Positions 1 through 11,093 of a DNA stretch of 64,000 nt are shown here, piece by piece (position 1 is the stretch's first letter; the number at the start of each line of letters is the position of its first letter). The notes under the pieces are model-generated. The model saw only the letters and a list, made by a program, of their open reading frames with translations, did no database searches and was not told the DNA's origin. Source of the DNA: Catonia carolina. Taxonomy: Eukaryota > Arthropoda > Insecta > Hemiptera > Achilidae. Location: contig JAQMRL010000002.1 of NCBI GenBank assembly GCA_035578175.1, positions 77,171,645 through 77,235,644 of the forward strand. The letters run 5' to 3'. The position numbers and the translations under genes were made by a program.

Positions 1-3000
1 ATAAGACGTATTCACATGAACATGGAAAATGAATACAGATATAAAGTAAATTTCATTAAAAGAAATTTACAACTTGTTCATTTTGCAGCTTGTGGCAACC
101 ATCAAATAATTATACCACTTTTACTGTGCAGTGTATAAACGGATAAAACGAAATCATATTTTTATTACATTACAATATTCGTTACGAAAATTTTCTAATT
201 TAAAGTCTGTGGTTTGAAAATACTTGTCAGCATAATTGGATAGATACTCCTAAATTACTATTGTTCAGTTAAACAACAAACAATTAAATGTGATACGGCA
301 AGAAATAAATTATTCACATAATGAGACAGTAATAAAAATAAAGAAAAATATTAAACTGATCCTCCAACCATTGGTAGATTATATACAAATTAATTAAAGA
401 CATGAAGTTTATAAACCACCTGACGAAGGCATCCATTTTGTTTTCACATGACCTTGCAAATTTTTAAAGCAACTAATCCAAACGAATTTGTTTCTATCTT
501 AATATTCAATTGCTAGCACAGTCATATTTTATTAAACTATGACCATTACACTTTTTAATTAATAATTTTGTATTTATAAACAAATCTCAACTTGACAAAC
601 AATAGATTAAAATTGATTCTACCGCAAACAAAAAGGAACGGAATAAAACTAAACGCTAATAATTTGCACTTTTACTAACCAGTTAAATGAAATGCTGTCC
701 ACTCCAATATTTAGTATTTAATTACAATTATTTAAACAAAAATTTTTATTCTTTAAATTTAATTACTTCAAGTTGTGTACTACTATTGCTTTTTAATTAT
801 CAATTCACATTAATTTTAGTAAGAACAAGATGGTCAACTTCGTGGCCATTTTACATTGCCAACCTAAATATCAGATTCAACAAACGACTTTTGGGAAATT
901 TTTATTATCTTTTCTTAATCACCCACAGAACTGTTTAATATGTAATTAATTAATTACATTTTAATTTATTAATTTACGTAATTTTAAAGATAATTACATC
1001 AACTGTCTTGCAATTATATATGACATATTTTAACCACCAAATTCACGTAAATAATTGATATTCTGTCTTTAAGGTGTTTCTTAACTTTAAAATCAGATAA
1101 AATTTGCCCCCGTATGTTTAATTGAAAGCAAAGATTACATATTTTGCATTACATTAAATAAGCCTATTATATATAATATTTTTATTGTATGTTATAATTA
1201 TTATTTATGCTGCAAACTAGATAGTCACTTTCGAAAATAATATAATTTATATAATTTTAATATCCTTATTTCGTCTTTACAAGGACAAAAAACTTATATA
1301 ATGATGTATTTGGCTGCAATTTAATAAGCGATGACACATTTTATCACAATTGAAGGCTTTCAACTGATTTTAAAGTTAAGAAACATTAAGACTCATTGTA
1401 ACAGAATATATCAATTATTAACGTGATTTAGGTGTGGTAAAATATTTGTTATATAATTGCAACACAATTAATGTAATTATCTTTAAAAATACGTAAATTA
1501 ATAAATTAAAATGTAATTAATTAATTACATATTAAGCAGTTATGTGGGTGATTAATAAATACGTTACATACAGATTATTAATTAAAGATTATAAAAATTT
1601 CCCAAACACATTTGTGGCGGTAATATTTGTTAAGCCTTGTTTCTGTGTGTGAACAAGCAATGACGATGATCATGTATTCTGATTAACAGTTAATGTGAAG
1701 GCGTTATTAGAAATCAAAGGAGTAGTACAGAACTTGTAATTAAATTTAAAAAGTGATAATTTGTGATAAACTAAGCTTAGTTGATAATAACTATTTGAGT
1801 CGACAACTAATAACTGTTTAGTAAACTTTATAAATTGCGTTTATGTTAATTCCGTTCCGATTTGTTTGCGTTAATGATATTTTATAATCGATTGTTTGGT
1901 AAGTCGAGGTTTGTTTATCAATACAAATTTAATAATTAAAGTACGTAATGGTCATAGTTTAGTTTAATATAATTATACTAGCAACTGCATATTAAGACAG
2001 AAACAAATTCGTTTGCATCGGTAGTGGTACAAAATTAGGAAGGTCATGTTAACAAAATGGATGCATTCGTCAGTTGGTTTTTAAACTTGATGTCTTTAAA
2101 TAATTTGTATTTAATCCACATTGGCTTGAATCAGTTGAATATTGTGCATTATTATTATTATTACTGTCTCATTATGTGAATAATTAATTTCGTTCCGTAT
2201 CACATTTAATTGTGTTTGTTGTTTAACAGTAATAAGTCACAGCAAAGATGGCTGACAAGTATTTTCAACCAGCAGGCCTTCAAAATTATAAAATATTCCC
2301 AATGAATTTTTTGTAATGTAATAAAAATATGTTCTGTTGTATCCCTTTATACACAGTACAGTAAAAGTGGTTGAATTATTTTACACCTACCATAAGATGA
2401 AAACAAGTTTTGAATTTTATTTTAATGAAATTTAATATTTAACTGTATTCATTTTGCATGTTCATGTAAAAATTTATGCATTTAGTTCTTAATTATTGTT
2501 TTAAAGAAAACTGAAAGACTGATTAATGTGATGTGTATAAGTTTTGCTTGGTAAAAATATTTCATCTATGACCAGCTGTCAATATTTTCAGACACCACAA
2601 ATTAGAATGAATGTCTGCTACCATTGTTTAACATTTTATTTAAAATCAATACTTCTTTGTGTGCTGAATCCAAATGTATACTTAATTTTACCATAAAATT
2701 AGTAAATTCCTTTTTTATAATCTACTGATATAACCTCACTTTCTTGTATTAATTTCAATTTTGCCGTTTTATTTCCGATTTTTTTTACCAAATAAATGCT
2801 CACAACCAATTAATAATGTCGTTATATTTACAAATTGCATTAATTATTAATAAATAAATATATTTATTTATTATTTACAAAGTTTCAAACTAATTGTAGC
2901 CTATGCCATGATCACACGCTGTCACATAATGGTTTGTGTACTGAAATTCAACCTTGATTAGTTTGTACGTAGTGAGTAGGTTATTGATTATTAAATGCAG

Positions 3001-4400
3001 TTTTATTGGCTAAATTTTATATAAAAATCAATCTTAAAGGTTATTGGTTGCTATTTGCAGTTAGGGATGTGAAATACTTAGGTACTTATAGATTGGGGTA
3101 AATACCCAATTTGGGTAAATACCCGGGTATTTTTGATATTACATTAAAAATCATGTGTCGCAGAAAGTTGAACCCTAAAAAAGGTACCAATATGCAAACT
3201 AGGCCTATTCTATATTAACTTTCTAGAAATATAATAAGATTAGACAGTTAATTACAATTTAATTTAATTATGACTAATTGGATAAGAAGATACAATTCAA
3301 TATTTATAACCTGAAAACTCAGAGTTACAACTGAACTAGGCCTTTTTGCAAACAATGAGATAACAATTAGTGGAAATTAATTTAGAGCATTGGCAAAGTT
3401 CTACAAAAGGTGCAATATACCGTTTTCAACACAATGTTTATGTTTTACAATGAAAAATATCAGTTGAGTAGTAGAAGTACAACTTGGGTCAAATCAAAAT
3501 CAAATTTTGTTTAGAATAGTTTTTATCATTTACTAAAGAAATTCAAAGTAATGTAGGCCTACATCAGAAGAATTACAACACCTTTTGATGTAAAAAAACA
3601 AAATATCATAAAGTAGCCTAACAACATATTTTCTAATTTGAGTCTTCTTCACACTCAGAGAGGTACTCTTCATCCGAGAGCGAAATGTGGCCATCATCGC
3701 TGCCCTCGTTCTCGCTATCGTCACTACAGGAAACTTGCATTTCCTTCTCAATACCTTGGTAGGCCTATGTATTAAAAATTTTAAAAACTAAACAGCAACA
3801 ATATATTATCCAATATATTACTTTAGTTTAAGAAAAACACCCTTTAAGAACCAATACAGAAAGGTTACGGTGGTACAGTGCCAAAACATATAAATACCCG
3901 CACGTCAATTTTCCTTTAGTGTAGTTTTGAAGGATGAATATTGTTCCTGATTTCAATTTAAGGCATCAAATAGCTGTGTTTCAGTCCCTGTTCGTCCAAC
4001 ACTTCATCAACAATTAAAAAAGTATAATAAAAAGCTTAATAAATGAAAATACCCTCATTTTGGGTATTTAAACAACCACTGGGTAAATACCCTATTTATA
4101 TTTACCTTCCCACTGGGTATTTACCCGGCCCACATCTCTATTTGCAGTTTTAAATGAAAGGTTATAGGTTAGTATATTGTGGACAATTCGAACTGGCACA
4201 ACTCTTGCTCTGCATGTACACACATTTCCGCATAAAGTATATCCATAATCTATTCTTTCAACAAGGTATGCAAATTTTAATGTACGAAAATGCCTACAAA
4301 CTTATTTCATGCACGAACATACAAATAAGTATTTCATTTTAAAATATGTATGTAATTTTTCCCAGTAAAAATTTAAATTATAAATTACAAAAACTTCAAA
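1..4400. repeat. Foldback element Z, copy 1 (truncated by window start, hAT nested)
   Basis: Roughly 1-1160 is the imperfect reverse complement of about 1300-2475, with the symmetry centre near 1235, so this is a giant hairpin-forming repeat with arms of more than 1 kb. A second copy at 32768-37890 has the same arms and extends them, and it matches 2475-3060 as well. The element continues after the hAT insertion at 4149 onward, where the motif AAAGGTTATAGGTTAGTATA is shared with about 38170. No convincing long ORF is seen, and the short ORFs here look like chance. The class is unknown. The long inverted arms recall Foldback-type DNA elements, but no terminal duplication could be read because copy 1 starts outside the window. 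Confidence 0.65.
3062..4140. mobile_element. Non-autonomous hAT-like DNA transposon with 8-bp TSD
   Basis: The termini are inverted: the left end starts TAGGGATGTG and the right end, reversed, starts TAGAGATGTG. An exact 8-bp direct repeat TTTGCAGT flanks it (3054-3061 and 4141-4148). An 8-bp duplication with a YARRGATG-type end is diagnostic of the hAT superfamily. Both ends are rich in GGGTAAATACCC-type palindromes. The paralogous sequence near 38000 lacks the element. Inside, on the minus strand at about 3633-3764, a short acidic reading frame rich in Asp, Glu and Ser ends in TAG. It could be the tail of a lost transposase, but this is uncertain. At 1079 bp it is too short for a full hAT transposase. 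Confidence 0.88.
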
Positions 4401-4441
4401 AACTTGCTAAACTACACTCTACATACGCACGTAACGAACTA

Positions 4442-4774
4442 AAGTCCAGCCTCTGTTAGTTTGCTAATAATGTAAACAAATAATGACGTCACTGAGCATG
4501 CACATTATATCACCATGTGTACACACTGATTAAGAAGTAACAACAAAATACTTTCAAAAGTATTTAAATACAAAATACTTTTAAAAGTATTTTTATAAAT
4601 GAAATTGTTTGGCCTACATCATATCATAACTGATGTTTTTAAGTACTTATAATTTAAAAAATAGTTAACTTAATAGGAATACGACATCCGTAAAGTCGCA
4701 GACTCAAGCGTGCACCCTGTAGTAGGTGGCTTTTGTTTGTTGACAGTAGGAGCAAACTAAAAACGGCTGAACTG
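4442..4774. mobile_element. X-family MITE (TA target site), copy 1
   Basis: Reverse-complement copy of the element at 8363-8704. The ends are imperfect inverted repeats (AAGTCCAGCC on the left, CAGTTCAGCC read from the right), each followed inward by a TTAGTTTGCT block. TA dinucleotides flank it at 4440-4441 and 4775-4776. The size and TA target fit a Tc1/mariner or pogo-type MITE. No coding potential. Confidence 0.75.
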
Positions 4775-4805
4775 TAAACAAATTTGTCTGAATATTTTTT
4801 AATGA

Positions 4806-5347
4806 AACAATACTTTCATTCCTATATATTCTTACAGGCAAAAGAAAGTAAAAATATGTTTTTTAATATGGTTGCCTTAATATGCATTTTAAAGCAAGAG
4901 AGTATATAATGAAACTTAGAGATAATTGAGTAACTGACAACTTTTATTGCAAACATTTATTTGGATTACGCTTAGTTTAGCGGTAATTAGTGATTTTCTC
5001 TTATTTTTCTAGGAAAATCTGTGTAAAAATGTATTTTTCAATATTTCGGCCTCAGTATGTATTTAAACAACAAGCGTATAGTTAATGAAATGTATAGGAA
5101 ATTAAAAGATCTACAACTTTTATTTGTAACATATTTCTCAACAGAGCTTAGTTTAGAGTCAAAGAGATATTTTCCGTATTATTTAGCCAAACTGAGGTTG
5201 GTTTTCATTTTGTATCTTTCACTCATGATTAAATTTCGGTTATGTTTATTGAGGTTTGATTTTTTGTTTATTATTAATGTAAGGTTATATTATTCATTAT
5301 TTGCGTTGGCATGGGAAAGTTGTGTGAGTATTTTACACCAGTTAGTT
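4806..5347 (+). repeat. Y-family repeat, rearranged partial copy
   Basis: The Y start is present here in reverse (about 4806-4854) and is followed by the Y distal half in forward orientation, ending in GTGAGTATTTTACACCAG. The same rearranged arrangement occurs at 46105-46552, so it predates the A/C duplication. It marks the left limit at which block A matches block C. A 150-codon open frame (5057-5509) runs through the repeat into the next exon-like segment. It is not conserved in the paralogue and is taken as chance. Confidence 0.65.
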
Positions 5348-5358
5348 TTTCTTTACAG

Positions 5359-5515
5359 GAATTTGAAGAATACGTTGGTTACATCGAAAGACCATCATTC
5401 TGTAATTGTACTGTGCTGTGACTGGATCCTGTGTATCGTTGGATCTGAATTATTTTTCGTGGCCAACAAACCAATCTGCAAGAAAAGAGATTCAAGTAGT
5501 ACATTCTGACTGAAG
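5359..5515 (+). other. Candidate 5' UTR exon of ZNF-A
   Basis: A 157-bp segment begins right after TTCTTTACAG, a good splice acceptor, and ends CTGAAG before GTATT, a good donor. The same acceptor-segment-donor arrangement occurs upstream of ZNF-C (47550-47692) and ZNF-B (26253-26111, minus), and as an orphan at 39694-39855. All three ZNF coding exons begin with ATG immediately after an AG acceptor, so an upstream non-coding exon is required. This is the best-placed conserved candidate, about 3.4 kb upstream. That it is transcribed is inference. It could simply be part of the duplicated intergenic sequence. Confidence 0.35.
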
Positions 5516-5838
5516 GTATTATTATATGTTTCATTGACATTTTAATTTATCCTCTATGCTTGTGGTATTTATATTCTTTGTAGTGTTTGTTGTGAGATCT
5601 CTTTGGGTCATTTCAATCTGTTTACTATTGAGTGATTCCACTAACATCCATTCTCAACCTGGCTAAGCCTTTTGACTGAAGGTATATTGTGTTTGTTTAA
5701 TATTTTAATTTATCCTCTATGTTTGTAGTTTTTATATTCTTTGTAGTACTTGTTGTGAGATCTCTTTGGGTCAGTTGAATCTGTTTACTATTGAGTGATG
5801 CCACTAACATCCATTCTCAACCTGGCTAAGCCCTTCAC
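5505..5838 (+). repeat. Tandem duplication of about 165 bp duplicating the donor-like site
   Basis: The segment from the GACTGAAGGTAT donor-like site through CAACCTGGCTAAGCC occurs twice in tandem (about 5505-5672 and 5673-5838) with minor differences. Block C has only one copy (about 47683-47848). The second unit provides a second GACTGAAGGTAT donor-like motif at about 5675. Confidence 0.7.
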
Positions 5839-5907
5839 TTGGCAGACGGAGAGTGAACTTTTTCAAAATGTGTAACCAGAACGGTTGAATGTTCTGGCAT
5901 ATAGCAG

Positions 5908-6300
5908 AGATTCTGCTTATAACAGACAGGTGGAGTGTCAAATTATTTACACTCAATCTGTTTGTTGCAGGGCTAAAATAAATAGTTCTGTTTCTTATCA
6001 CATGGTCAGCCAATTAAATGACTGAATCATTTAAGAAGAGAAGAGGTATAGGTGTACTGTGACACTAATCAGAGTTATCTCCTCTGAAAGTTATTAATTT
6101 CATTATACAGTTGGACCCTGTGGTGAATGTAGTGAAGGTGTCATTTGCAGAGTGGAAAATATGTGCTTTTCAGAGGGCCCGGCATGCTGACAACGTACCA
6201 CTCAGTGGGGAGGGCAATGGTAAACCACCTCACTTCTCGTTTTACTTAGTAAACCCTCTATAGGTTCAAACCAGCCTTTCAACTGATGACCTAAACAACA
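5908..6300 (+). mobile_element. W-family retroposon (SINE-like)
   Basis: A unit of about 390 bp that starts CTGC(CC)ATAACAGACAGG and ends GACCTAAACAACAA, one of ten copies in the window. It is absent from the block C paralogue at the matching place. The flanks ATAGCAGAGATT and ATAGTAGAGAGTT look like a slightly mutated target duplication of about 12 bp. Variable-length duplications and a CAA-rich 3' tail point to a non-LTR-mobilised short element. Confidence 0.7.
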
Positions 6301-6305
6301 ATAGT

Positions 6306-6372
6306 AGAGAGTTATTGTTATTTTCATATTTTAATAATTAAAATATGAAAATAACAACAAATCTCTACCATT
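6306..6372. repeat. Short perfect-type hairpin
   Basis: AGAG-TTATTGTTATTTTCATATTTT and its reverse complement surround a loop of about 7 bases (AATAATT). The hairpin directly abuts the 3' end of the W insertion. The function is unknown. It may be a small foldback insertion or template-switch product, since block C has only a short unpaired version. Confidence 0.6.
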
Positions 6373-6644
6373 GTTGTAGAATGAAATTATTTCATTCAAA
6401 ATTTTAACTGAAAAATAACAAAACCGAATAGATGTTTGATGATTTACAGACATGTGCTTTGTACGAAATGTGTCAGGGTACATTGATGAAACATTAAATA
6501 TGGTGCATCTAACAACAATTCTAATTAGGACACCAGATTCCACTTCACTTGAGACTAAGGAAGGAGTTTTATTCATTTTATTAGTTATGTTTAGAAAATC
6601 AATGGTTAGCCATTGTAGACAACTATTTACAACTTTGGTAAAGA

Positions 6645-7066
6645 ATCTGGTGTGAAACAGTCACACAACTATCTCTTGCCAATGCAAATAATGACCAATA
6701 TAACCTAACATTAGTAATAAAACATTAGAAATAAACAAAAACTAACCTCAAAAAAAACCTTATCTTAATCATGAGTGAAAGACGTAAAATGAAAATCGAC
6801 CTCAGTTTGGCTTAGAAATACGGTAAATCACTCTTGTTACGCTAAACTAAACTCTGTGGAGAAAAATTCTCTAAACAAAAGTTTTACATCTTTTAATTTT
6901 CTAGGGTTGAGGTTGATTTTCATTTTGGGTCGTTTACTCATGATTAAAATTTGGTTATGTTTTTTGAGGTTAGGTTTTTATTTTTTTTTAATGTTTTATT
7001 ACTAATGTTAGATTATATTGTTAATTATTTGCATTGGCAAAAGAAAGTTGTGGGTCTTTCACACCA
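6645..7066. repeat. Y-family ends in head-to-head foldback arrangement
   Basis: The Y terminal sequence (CTGGTGTGAAACAGTCACAC) runs inward from 6645 on the minus orientation. A second Y terminus in plus orientation ends at about 7066 (TCTTTCACACCAGATT). Together they form a composite inverted repeat of two 3' halves with no 5' Y end. Confidence 0.6.
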
Positions 7067-7269
7067 GATTTTTTATTTATTTGAATAGTTATGTTTGTGA
7101 AATAAATGGTCAGCAATTGTGAAAAGTATTTGAACTTTTGTGAAAAGTATTTGAAGTAAGTTTGTTGAAGAGATGAGGCCCCATTCTCCACTCATTGAAA
7201 GAAATAGGAAATACGAAAAGGTGAAAGTGTTTGTTTTGTATAATCATTTTTGTAACAAATTAGAATCTT

Positions 7270-8009
7270 TATTCACTTTTAACGCTACGTTTGTTGGATG
7301 AAATGCTAGTAGAAGGACATGAATGGGCGATTGTTAGAGTGTGACAGAGCGACGTACAACCGTGCCCATTAAACTCAGGGTCATGGAACCATCAACTGGC
7401 ACAGACATGTTCAAACGTGCCGCAGTGTGATCGCTATTTGCTGGTAGCAGCACCAGTCTGGTTGTTTAATTGCAACACCTTGAACTATTATACAGTTATT
7501 GAGAGAGTGAAAAATAGTTGTTGCTGAACATATTTTGTATTTTAGAGTGAATTTAACAGTACATTGGGAGCTAAAAGAGAATAATAAACATTTTTAAACT
7601 GTTTTATTTGTTTTAGCAGCCATTTGTAACCGGTGTAATGAGCAGGTTTTCATGACAATAATGTTTAGTGGAAAACATCACAAATTCTTTGTATTTGAAA
7701 CTAACAAAATGATAAAATTTATTATTACATTCAACAAGAAACAACTAATGTTTTGATCAGAAGTAATTTTTCATTTTTGTTGAAACCATTGTTTGAAACT
7801 TGAAACATTTTACTCCAAAATGGAAAACGTGGTTTCTTGATGCAAAACTTTTATTGGAACGAAAATAAGGCGTACCTTTAAAATATTTCTGTTGAATGGA
7901 TATCGTGTGGCAATACTCTTAGGAGAGGCATGAGCCTGTACAAACATGTTTCCTTTTACTTTCATGTAAACAGTGGTAAATATGGTTACACACCATGAAA
8001 ATTAATAGT
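7270..8009. other. Paralogous gene-flanking sequence, no gene seen
   Basis: About 7285-7990 aligns with 48585-49300 (direct) and with about 24120-24830 (inverted). In block C part of it is open for 80 codons (48585-48827), but in block A the equivalent frame has early stops (TAG in the fourth codon), so I do not call a gene. It probably contains promoter or intronic sequence of the ZNF genes. Confidence 0.55.
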
Positions 8010-8757
8010 TAAAGTTGAAAAATAAATCTTTATAATGCATCCTGCAGTTTGAAAATAATTCTTTTTTGTATAATGAATTTATATAATAAATTTCACTAAC
8101 CTTCCTTTCTAATTGCATCAACTTTCATTTTCACTTACACGTGCTCCGGTGGATCCACCACCTTCAGAGTAAATAACATTTAATTGAAACTGAAAACTTT
8201 ATTTATTAAAAATCTATAGAAGATGTTACATGTTCAATCATTTGTGTAAAACTCTTATTTTATACAAATGACTGAAGCTGTATCATCTTTAATAAATAAA
8301 GTTTTCTGTTTCAATTATATGTTATTTACTCTGATGATGGTGGATCCACCGAAGCACGTGTATAGTTCAGCCGCTCTTAGTTTGCTCCTACTGTCAACAA
8401 ACGAAAGCCACCTACTACAGGGTGCATGCTAGAGTCCGCGACTTTACGGATGTCGTATTCCTATTAAGTTAACTATTTTTTAAATTATAAGCACTTAAAG
8501 TACTAAAAACATCAGTCATGATATGATGTAGGCCTAACAATTTCATTTATAAAAATACTTTTAAAAGTTTTTTGTATTTGAATACTTTTGAAAGTATTTT
8601 TTTGTTTTATTTTTAATCAGCGTGTACACATTTTGATATAATGCGCATGCTCAGTGACATCATTATTTGTTTACATTAGGAGCAAACTAAGAGAGGCTCG
8701 ACTGTAAGTGAAAATGAAAGTTGATGCAGTTAGAAAGGAAGGTTAGTGAAAGTAAAA
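8010..8757. repeat. V-family hairpin element, copy interrupted by X
   Basis: The arms around 8222-8290 and the flanking TGGATCCACC segments are inverted copies of each other. The complete uninterrupted version is at 37038-37457. The flanks share AAGTTGAA (before 8020 and at about 8763), a likely target duplication. The X MITE at 8363-8704 sits inside the right arm. Blocks B and C lack V at this place and carry a SINE there instead. The element ends 135 bp before the ZNF-A start codon. Confidence 0.65.
8363..8704. mobile_element. X-family MITE (TA target site), copy 2
   Basis: The 28-bp inverted ends differ at only a few positions (TAGTTCAGCCGCTCTTAG on the left, CAGTCGAGCCTCTCTTAG from the right). 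TA flanks both sides (8361-8362 and 8705-8706). Uninserted V copies read CGTGTAAGT (about 17744 and 37327), which proves a TA target duplication. The length is 342 bp. This fits a Tc1/mariner or pogo-type MITE. Confidence 0.88.
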
Positions 8758-8891
8758 TTTTAAGTTGAACATCCAAAAAGGTGCTGCTGTAAAAGTTATC
8801 CATGATGCTTTGCACTGCCAAAGGTGATTTTGTTATGAAATGTAAAACAGTTCTGAGTTTTAATATATGATTAATTTCTTGTTGTTTGTAG

Positions 8892-10415
8892 ATGGCTGAT
8901 GAAAACACAGTTGACGAAGGAGGCACTTCAAACGTAACCATCGTAAGAGTCTGCAACTCCTGTCAACGGGATATCGTGCATGGTGACAACATCAATGAAA
9001 TCATCACCCAGTGTGCAGCATGTCATACCAAATTACGTGACCAAAGGAAAGAATTATGGATAGGAAGAATGGCAGAGATTTACAAATCATGCCCAATTTG
9101 TCTTAACGTTTACTACAACAATCTGACATATGAGAAACATGATTGTACTTTGGAAGGTGTGTTTGTGTGTGACGGGTGTTCTAGGATATACCTTAACAAG
9201 GAGAGTATAGCGGACCAACTAAAATGTAAACAATTAATCTCAAAAATGAATAATTCTGAAAGTAAAACTAACGTAATCAAAGAATCAATTTCTGAAGTGA
9301 AGTTGCAGAATTGTGAGGGTACTTGTGGGTCGAATGAAAGTAGTAATGACCAAATTATGCCCAAATCGGGTAGTAGTATGATTGCTCTGCCAAAATTACC
9401 CAAAACAAGTAAACAGTTTAGTTGTAGTGTTTGTGGAAAGTGTTTTAGTTATAAGTGCCGTTTAACTACTCATTTACGTTTACATACTGGAGAGAGACCG
9501 TACAAGTGCAAGTATTGCAATAAAAAGTTTACACAGTTATCTCATTTAAATGATCACTTGCGTACACATACAGGGAAAAAACCTTTTCTTTGCAAGTATT
9601 GCAATAAAAAGTTTATTAGTTCTTCTCATTTAAATTATCACGTACGTACACATACAGGGGAGAAAACCCATATTTGCAAGTATTGCAATAAAAAGTTTAC
9701 ACAGTCTTCTAATTTAAATGTACACTTACGTACACATACAGGGGAAAAACCTTTTCTTTGCAAGTATTGCAATAAAAAGTTTATTAGTTCTTCTCATTTA
9801 AATTATCACGTACGTACACATACAGGGGAGAAAACCCATATTTGCAAGTATTGCAATAAAAAGTTTATTAGTTCTTCTCATTTAAATGATCACTTGCGTA
9901 CACATACAGGGGAGAAAACCCATATTTGCAAGTACTGCAATAAAAAGTTTACACAGTCTTCTAATTTAAATGTACACTTACGTACACATACAGGAGAAAA
10001 ACCTTTTCTTTGCAAGTACTGCAATAAAAAGTTTACACAGTCTTCTAATTTAAATGTACACTTACGTACACATACAGGGGAAAAACCTTTTCTTTGCATG
10101 TATTGCAATAAAAAGTGTACTAGTTCTTCTCATTTAAATTATCACGTACGTATACATACAGGGGAGAAAACCCATATTTGCAAGTACTGCAATAAAAAGT
10201 TTACACAGTCTTCTCATTTAAATGTACACTTACGTACACATACAGGGGAAAAACCTTTTCTTTGCAAGTATTGCAATAAAAAGTTTATTGGTTCTTCTCA
10301 TTTAAATTATCACGTACGTACACATACAGGGGAGAAACCCCATATTTGCAAGTATTGCAATAAAAAGTTTACACGTTCTTCTCATTTAAATAACCATTTA
10401 CGTACACATAGATGA
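8892..10415 (+). CDS. C2H2 zinc-finger protein ZNF-A (12 fingers)
   Basis: Predicted nuclear, sequence-specific DNA-binding protein of 507 aa. The ATG follows a TTGTTTGTAG acceptor directly, so this is a coding exon behind an upstream 5' UTR exon. N-terminal region: C21-x2-C24 with C41-x2-C44, then C67-x2-C70 with H83-x-C85, then C93-x2-C96 with C112. It is not a standard ZAD, BTB or KRAB domain that I recognise. In ZNF-B and ZNF-C the last module is C-x2-C-x12-H-x3-C, but here ANHVLKC has become ADQLKC and the His is lost. From residue 176 on there are 12 tandem 28-residue fingers with TGEKP/TGEKT linkers. Finger 9 has Cys in place of the core Phe (NKKC). Several fingers are identical, with the helix types QSSNLNV and SSSHLNY used repeatedly, which implies recent internal duplication. 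An ATTAAA signal lies about 15 bp past the stop. The target sequence and role are unknown. Confidence 0.9.
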   Translation: MADENTVDEGGTSNVTIVRVCNSCQRDIVHGDNINEIITQCAACHTKLRDQRKELWIGRMAEIYKSCPICLNVYYNNLTYEKHDCTLEGVFVCDGCSRIYLNKESIADQLKCKQLISKMNNSESKTNVIKESISEVKLQNCEGTCGSNESSNDQIMPKSGSSMIALPKLPKTSKQFSCSVCGKCFSYKCRLTTHLRLHTGERPYKCKYCNKKFTQLSHLNDHLRTHTGKKPFLCKYCNKKFISSSHLNYHVRTHTGEKTHICKYCNKKFTQSSNLNVHLRTHTGEKPFLCKYCNKKFISSSHLNYHVRTHTGEKTHICKYCNKKFISSSHLNDHLRTHTGEKTHICKYCNKKFTQSSNLNVHLRTHTGEKPFLCKYCNKKFTQSSNLNVHLRTHTGEKPFLCMYCNKKCTSSSHLNYHVRIHTGEKTHICKYCNKKFTQSSHLNVHLRTHTGEKPFLCKYCNKKFIGSSHLNYHVRTHTGEKPHICKYCNKKFTRSSHLNNHLRTHR

Positions 10416-10583
10416 AAGTAACTTTTTCATTAAAATATCTCATCAATATTTTTGTGTACTTTCGTCCGTTTTATTGTTATAATACTGTAATTTTACTTAC
10501 CAATCATTGATGGTATATAAATTTTTCTAATTAATATGATTTTATTTCCTCCAACTTTCTTGTTTTATATTCACAACATTGTC

Positions 10584-10974
10584 CTGCCCATGACAGACAG
10601 GTGGAGTGTCAAATTATTTACAATCTGTTCGTTGCAGGGCTAAAATAAATAGTTCTGTTTCTTATCACATGGTCAGCCAATTAAATGACTGAATCATTTA
10701 AGAACAGAAGAGGTATAGGTGCAAAAGACACTAATCAGAGGTATCTCCTCTGAAAGTAATGAATTTCATTATACAGCCAGACCCTGTGGTGAATGAAGTG
10801 AAGGTGTCGTTTGCAGAGTGGAAAATATGTGCTTTTCAGAGGGCCCGGCATGCTGATAAGCGTACTTTTCCACTCAGTGAGGAAGGCAACGGTAAACCAC
10901 CTCACTCCTTGTTTTACTTAGTAAAACCTCTACAGGTTCAAACCAGCGTTTCGGCTGATGACCTAAACTACAAC
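10584..10974 (+). mobile_element. W-family retroposon in the ZNF-A 3' flank
   Basis: An 11-bp direct repeat ATTCACAACAT flanks it (10569-10579 and 10975-10985). Blocks B and C have the uninserted site (about 22263-22281 and 51030-51055), so the insertion followed the duplication. It runs CTGCCCATGACAGACAGG to GACCTAAACTACAAC. The AT-rich 3' UTR of ZNF-A lies upstream of it. Confidence 0.85.
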
Positions 10975-11093
10975 ATTCACAACATGTGAGTATATAAAAT
11001 ATAAAAATTGAATATATTTTTGTTAAAATCTTTTTAAGAGACATATCTTGTGTCATTTGTATAAAAATGATGGCTATAATTTGATATAAAGTA

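Noticed and set aside
5057..5509. 150-codon plus-strand ORF
   Set aside because: It runs through Y repeat sequence into the candidate UTR exon. The frame is not open in the block C paralogue, and the protein has no recognisable features.
9890..10108. Minus-strand repetitive ORF with VCVRKCTFKLED
   Set aside because: Antisense shadow of the ZNF-A finger repeats. Similar shadows exist over ZNF-B and ZNF-C.
9480..10415. CRISPR-like regularly spaced repeats
   Set aside because: The 84-bp periodicity is the coding zinc-finger array, and the sequence is eukaryotic.
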